Source of the DNA: Daphnia carinata
Lineage: Eukaryota > Arthropoda > Branchiopoda > Diplostraca > Daphniidae
DNA length: 64,000 nucleotides
Direction of reading: 5' to 3'
Assembly (NCBI RefSeq): GCF_022539665.2
Contig: NC_081331.1
Span: forward strand, 1,522,501 to 1,586,500
The notes below the pieces were generated by a model. That model searched no databases and was not told the DNA's origin. It saw only the letters and a list, made by a program, of their open reading frames with translations. This document shows, one piece after another, positions 63,444 through 64,000 of this stretch; within the stretch, counting starts at the first letter, position 1, and every line of letters starts with the position of its first letter. Made by a program: the position numbers and the translations under genes.

Positions 63444-63460
63444 GGGGGGGGGGGGGGGGG
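63444..63460. repeat. G17 homopolymer
   Basis: Seventeen G in a row, the longest G-run here; others occur near 24745-24757, 42293-42302, 52447-52458 and 58806-58818. Confidence 0.9.
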
Positions 63461-63506
63461 TTCGGAGTGGTTGGGGTTCAACAAGAAAAGTGCCCGATGA
63501 AATGAT

Positions 63507-63532
63507 AAAAAAAAAAAAAAAAAAAAAAAAAA
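63507..63532. repeat. A26 homopolymer
   Basis: Twenty-six A in a row, one of the longest of many A/T runs in the gene-poor flanks. Confidence 0.9.
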
Positions 63533-64000
63533 CGTACGATGGCTTTGCGAGGTTTTATTTTCTTTGGCCGTGTTCGTGTTGAGGGAAATGGACATACAAC
63601 GAGCACCACAAAAACCACTGGGCATCTCACCTCTGTCTATATGGGTGAAGTATCAGTGAAAAACCCCTACATCTACGCACCTTTTTTTTTTTTTCTTTCT
63701 TAAGAAGGTCAATAAATCGGACTGGAAACAAAAAAAAAAAAAACTGGAAATAAAAAGTTTTATCTCCGAAAATAGTTGAGGTAAAACTCTGCAATGAACC
63801 CCCTTTTTTTTTCAATTCGGGTTTTTTTTTTTTTAAGTCGAAAAAAAAAAATGAGAATTAATGAAGTCTGCTTTGTTTTTATTATCATCGCATTTTATTT
63901 CGGTTGTGGGCTTGATATACATACGAATTTTTAAATTAAAAAACCTTTTTTTTTTTTTTTTTGTACCGGTAGGATGAGTTTTTCGTCGAAGACACGGTAG

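Larger units (their letters stand above)
52225..64000. other. Gene-poor region, no supported gene
   Basis: Dense poly-A/T runs, G- and C-runs and (GT)n/(CA)n repeats fill this stretch. The first part should hold the meteorin promoter. A patch at 54545-54870 lacks homopolymers and contains a CRE-like attacgtcac, without a coding frame of note. A 37-codon minus frame at 62853-62740 is listed separately. Confidence 0.55.

Overview
The window is eukaryotic nuclear DNA, most likely from an arthropod and probably a branchiopod crustacean of the Daphnia kind. The support is: genes split by short GT-AG introns (many 55-90 bp), three secreted proteins with a peritrophin-A (CBM14) chitin-binding domain, animal-type uridine phosphorylase, ketohexokinase, FBF1 and meteorin homologues, and gene-poor DNA full of poly-A/T runs and microsatellites. 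The species is inferred from gene style, not proven. No bacterial operon, plasmid, phage or CRISPR feature was seen.

Layout. (1) About 1-6.5 kb: on the plus strand, a 670-aa secreted CBM14 protein with a long Thr/Pro/acid-rich tail (7 coding exons). (2) About 6.4-23.6 kb: a 17-kb low-complexity stretch with no full gene, but with a well-formed candidate exon at 8.0 kb and a 42-codon ORF at 19.06 kb. (3) About 23.65-26.8 kb: a small CBM14 gene on the plus strand with a clear TATA box, a 5' UTR exon and poly-A signals. (4) About 28.3-39.7 kb: a compact gene-dense block holding uridine phosphorylase (-), a candidate unrecognised gene (-), a third CBM14 gene (+) whose domain is completed only by a 14-nt microexon, ketohexokinase (-), a four-TM membrane protein (+, divergent from ketohexokinase) and an FBF1 homologue (-). 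(5) About 39.9-40.86 kb: 2.6 copies of a diverged 366-bp tandem repeat. (6) About 41-48.2 kb: gene-poor, with a candidate cysteine-rich, VWC-like terminal exon on the minus strand at 43.2 kb. (7) 48.2-52.2 kb: a meteorin-family secreted factor (-). (8) 52.3-64 kb: low-complexity DNA without a supported gene.

The genes do not form one pathway. Three encode secreted chitin-binding proteins (cuticle or peritrophic matrix), two are cytosolic sugar/nucleoside enzymes (uridine phosphorylase releasing ribose-1-phosphate, ketohexokinase making fructose-1-phosphate), one is a centriole/cilium-type coiled-coil protein, one is a membrane protein and one is a secreted signalling factor. All gene models were built by hand from open frames, splice-site consensus and phase agreement; every multi-exon model listed with confidence above 0.75 has consistent phases across all junctions.
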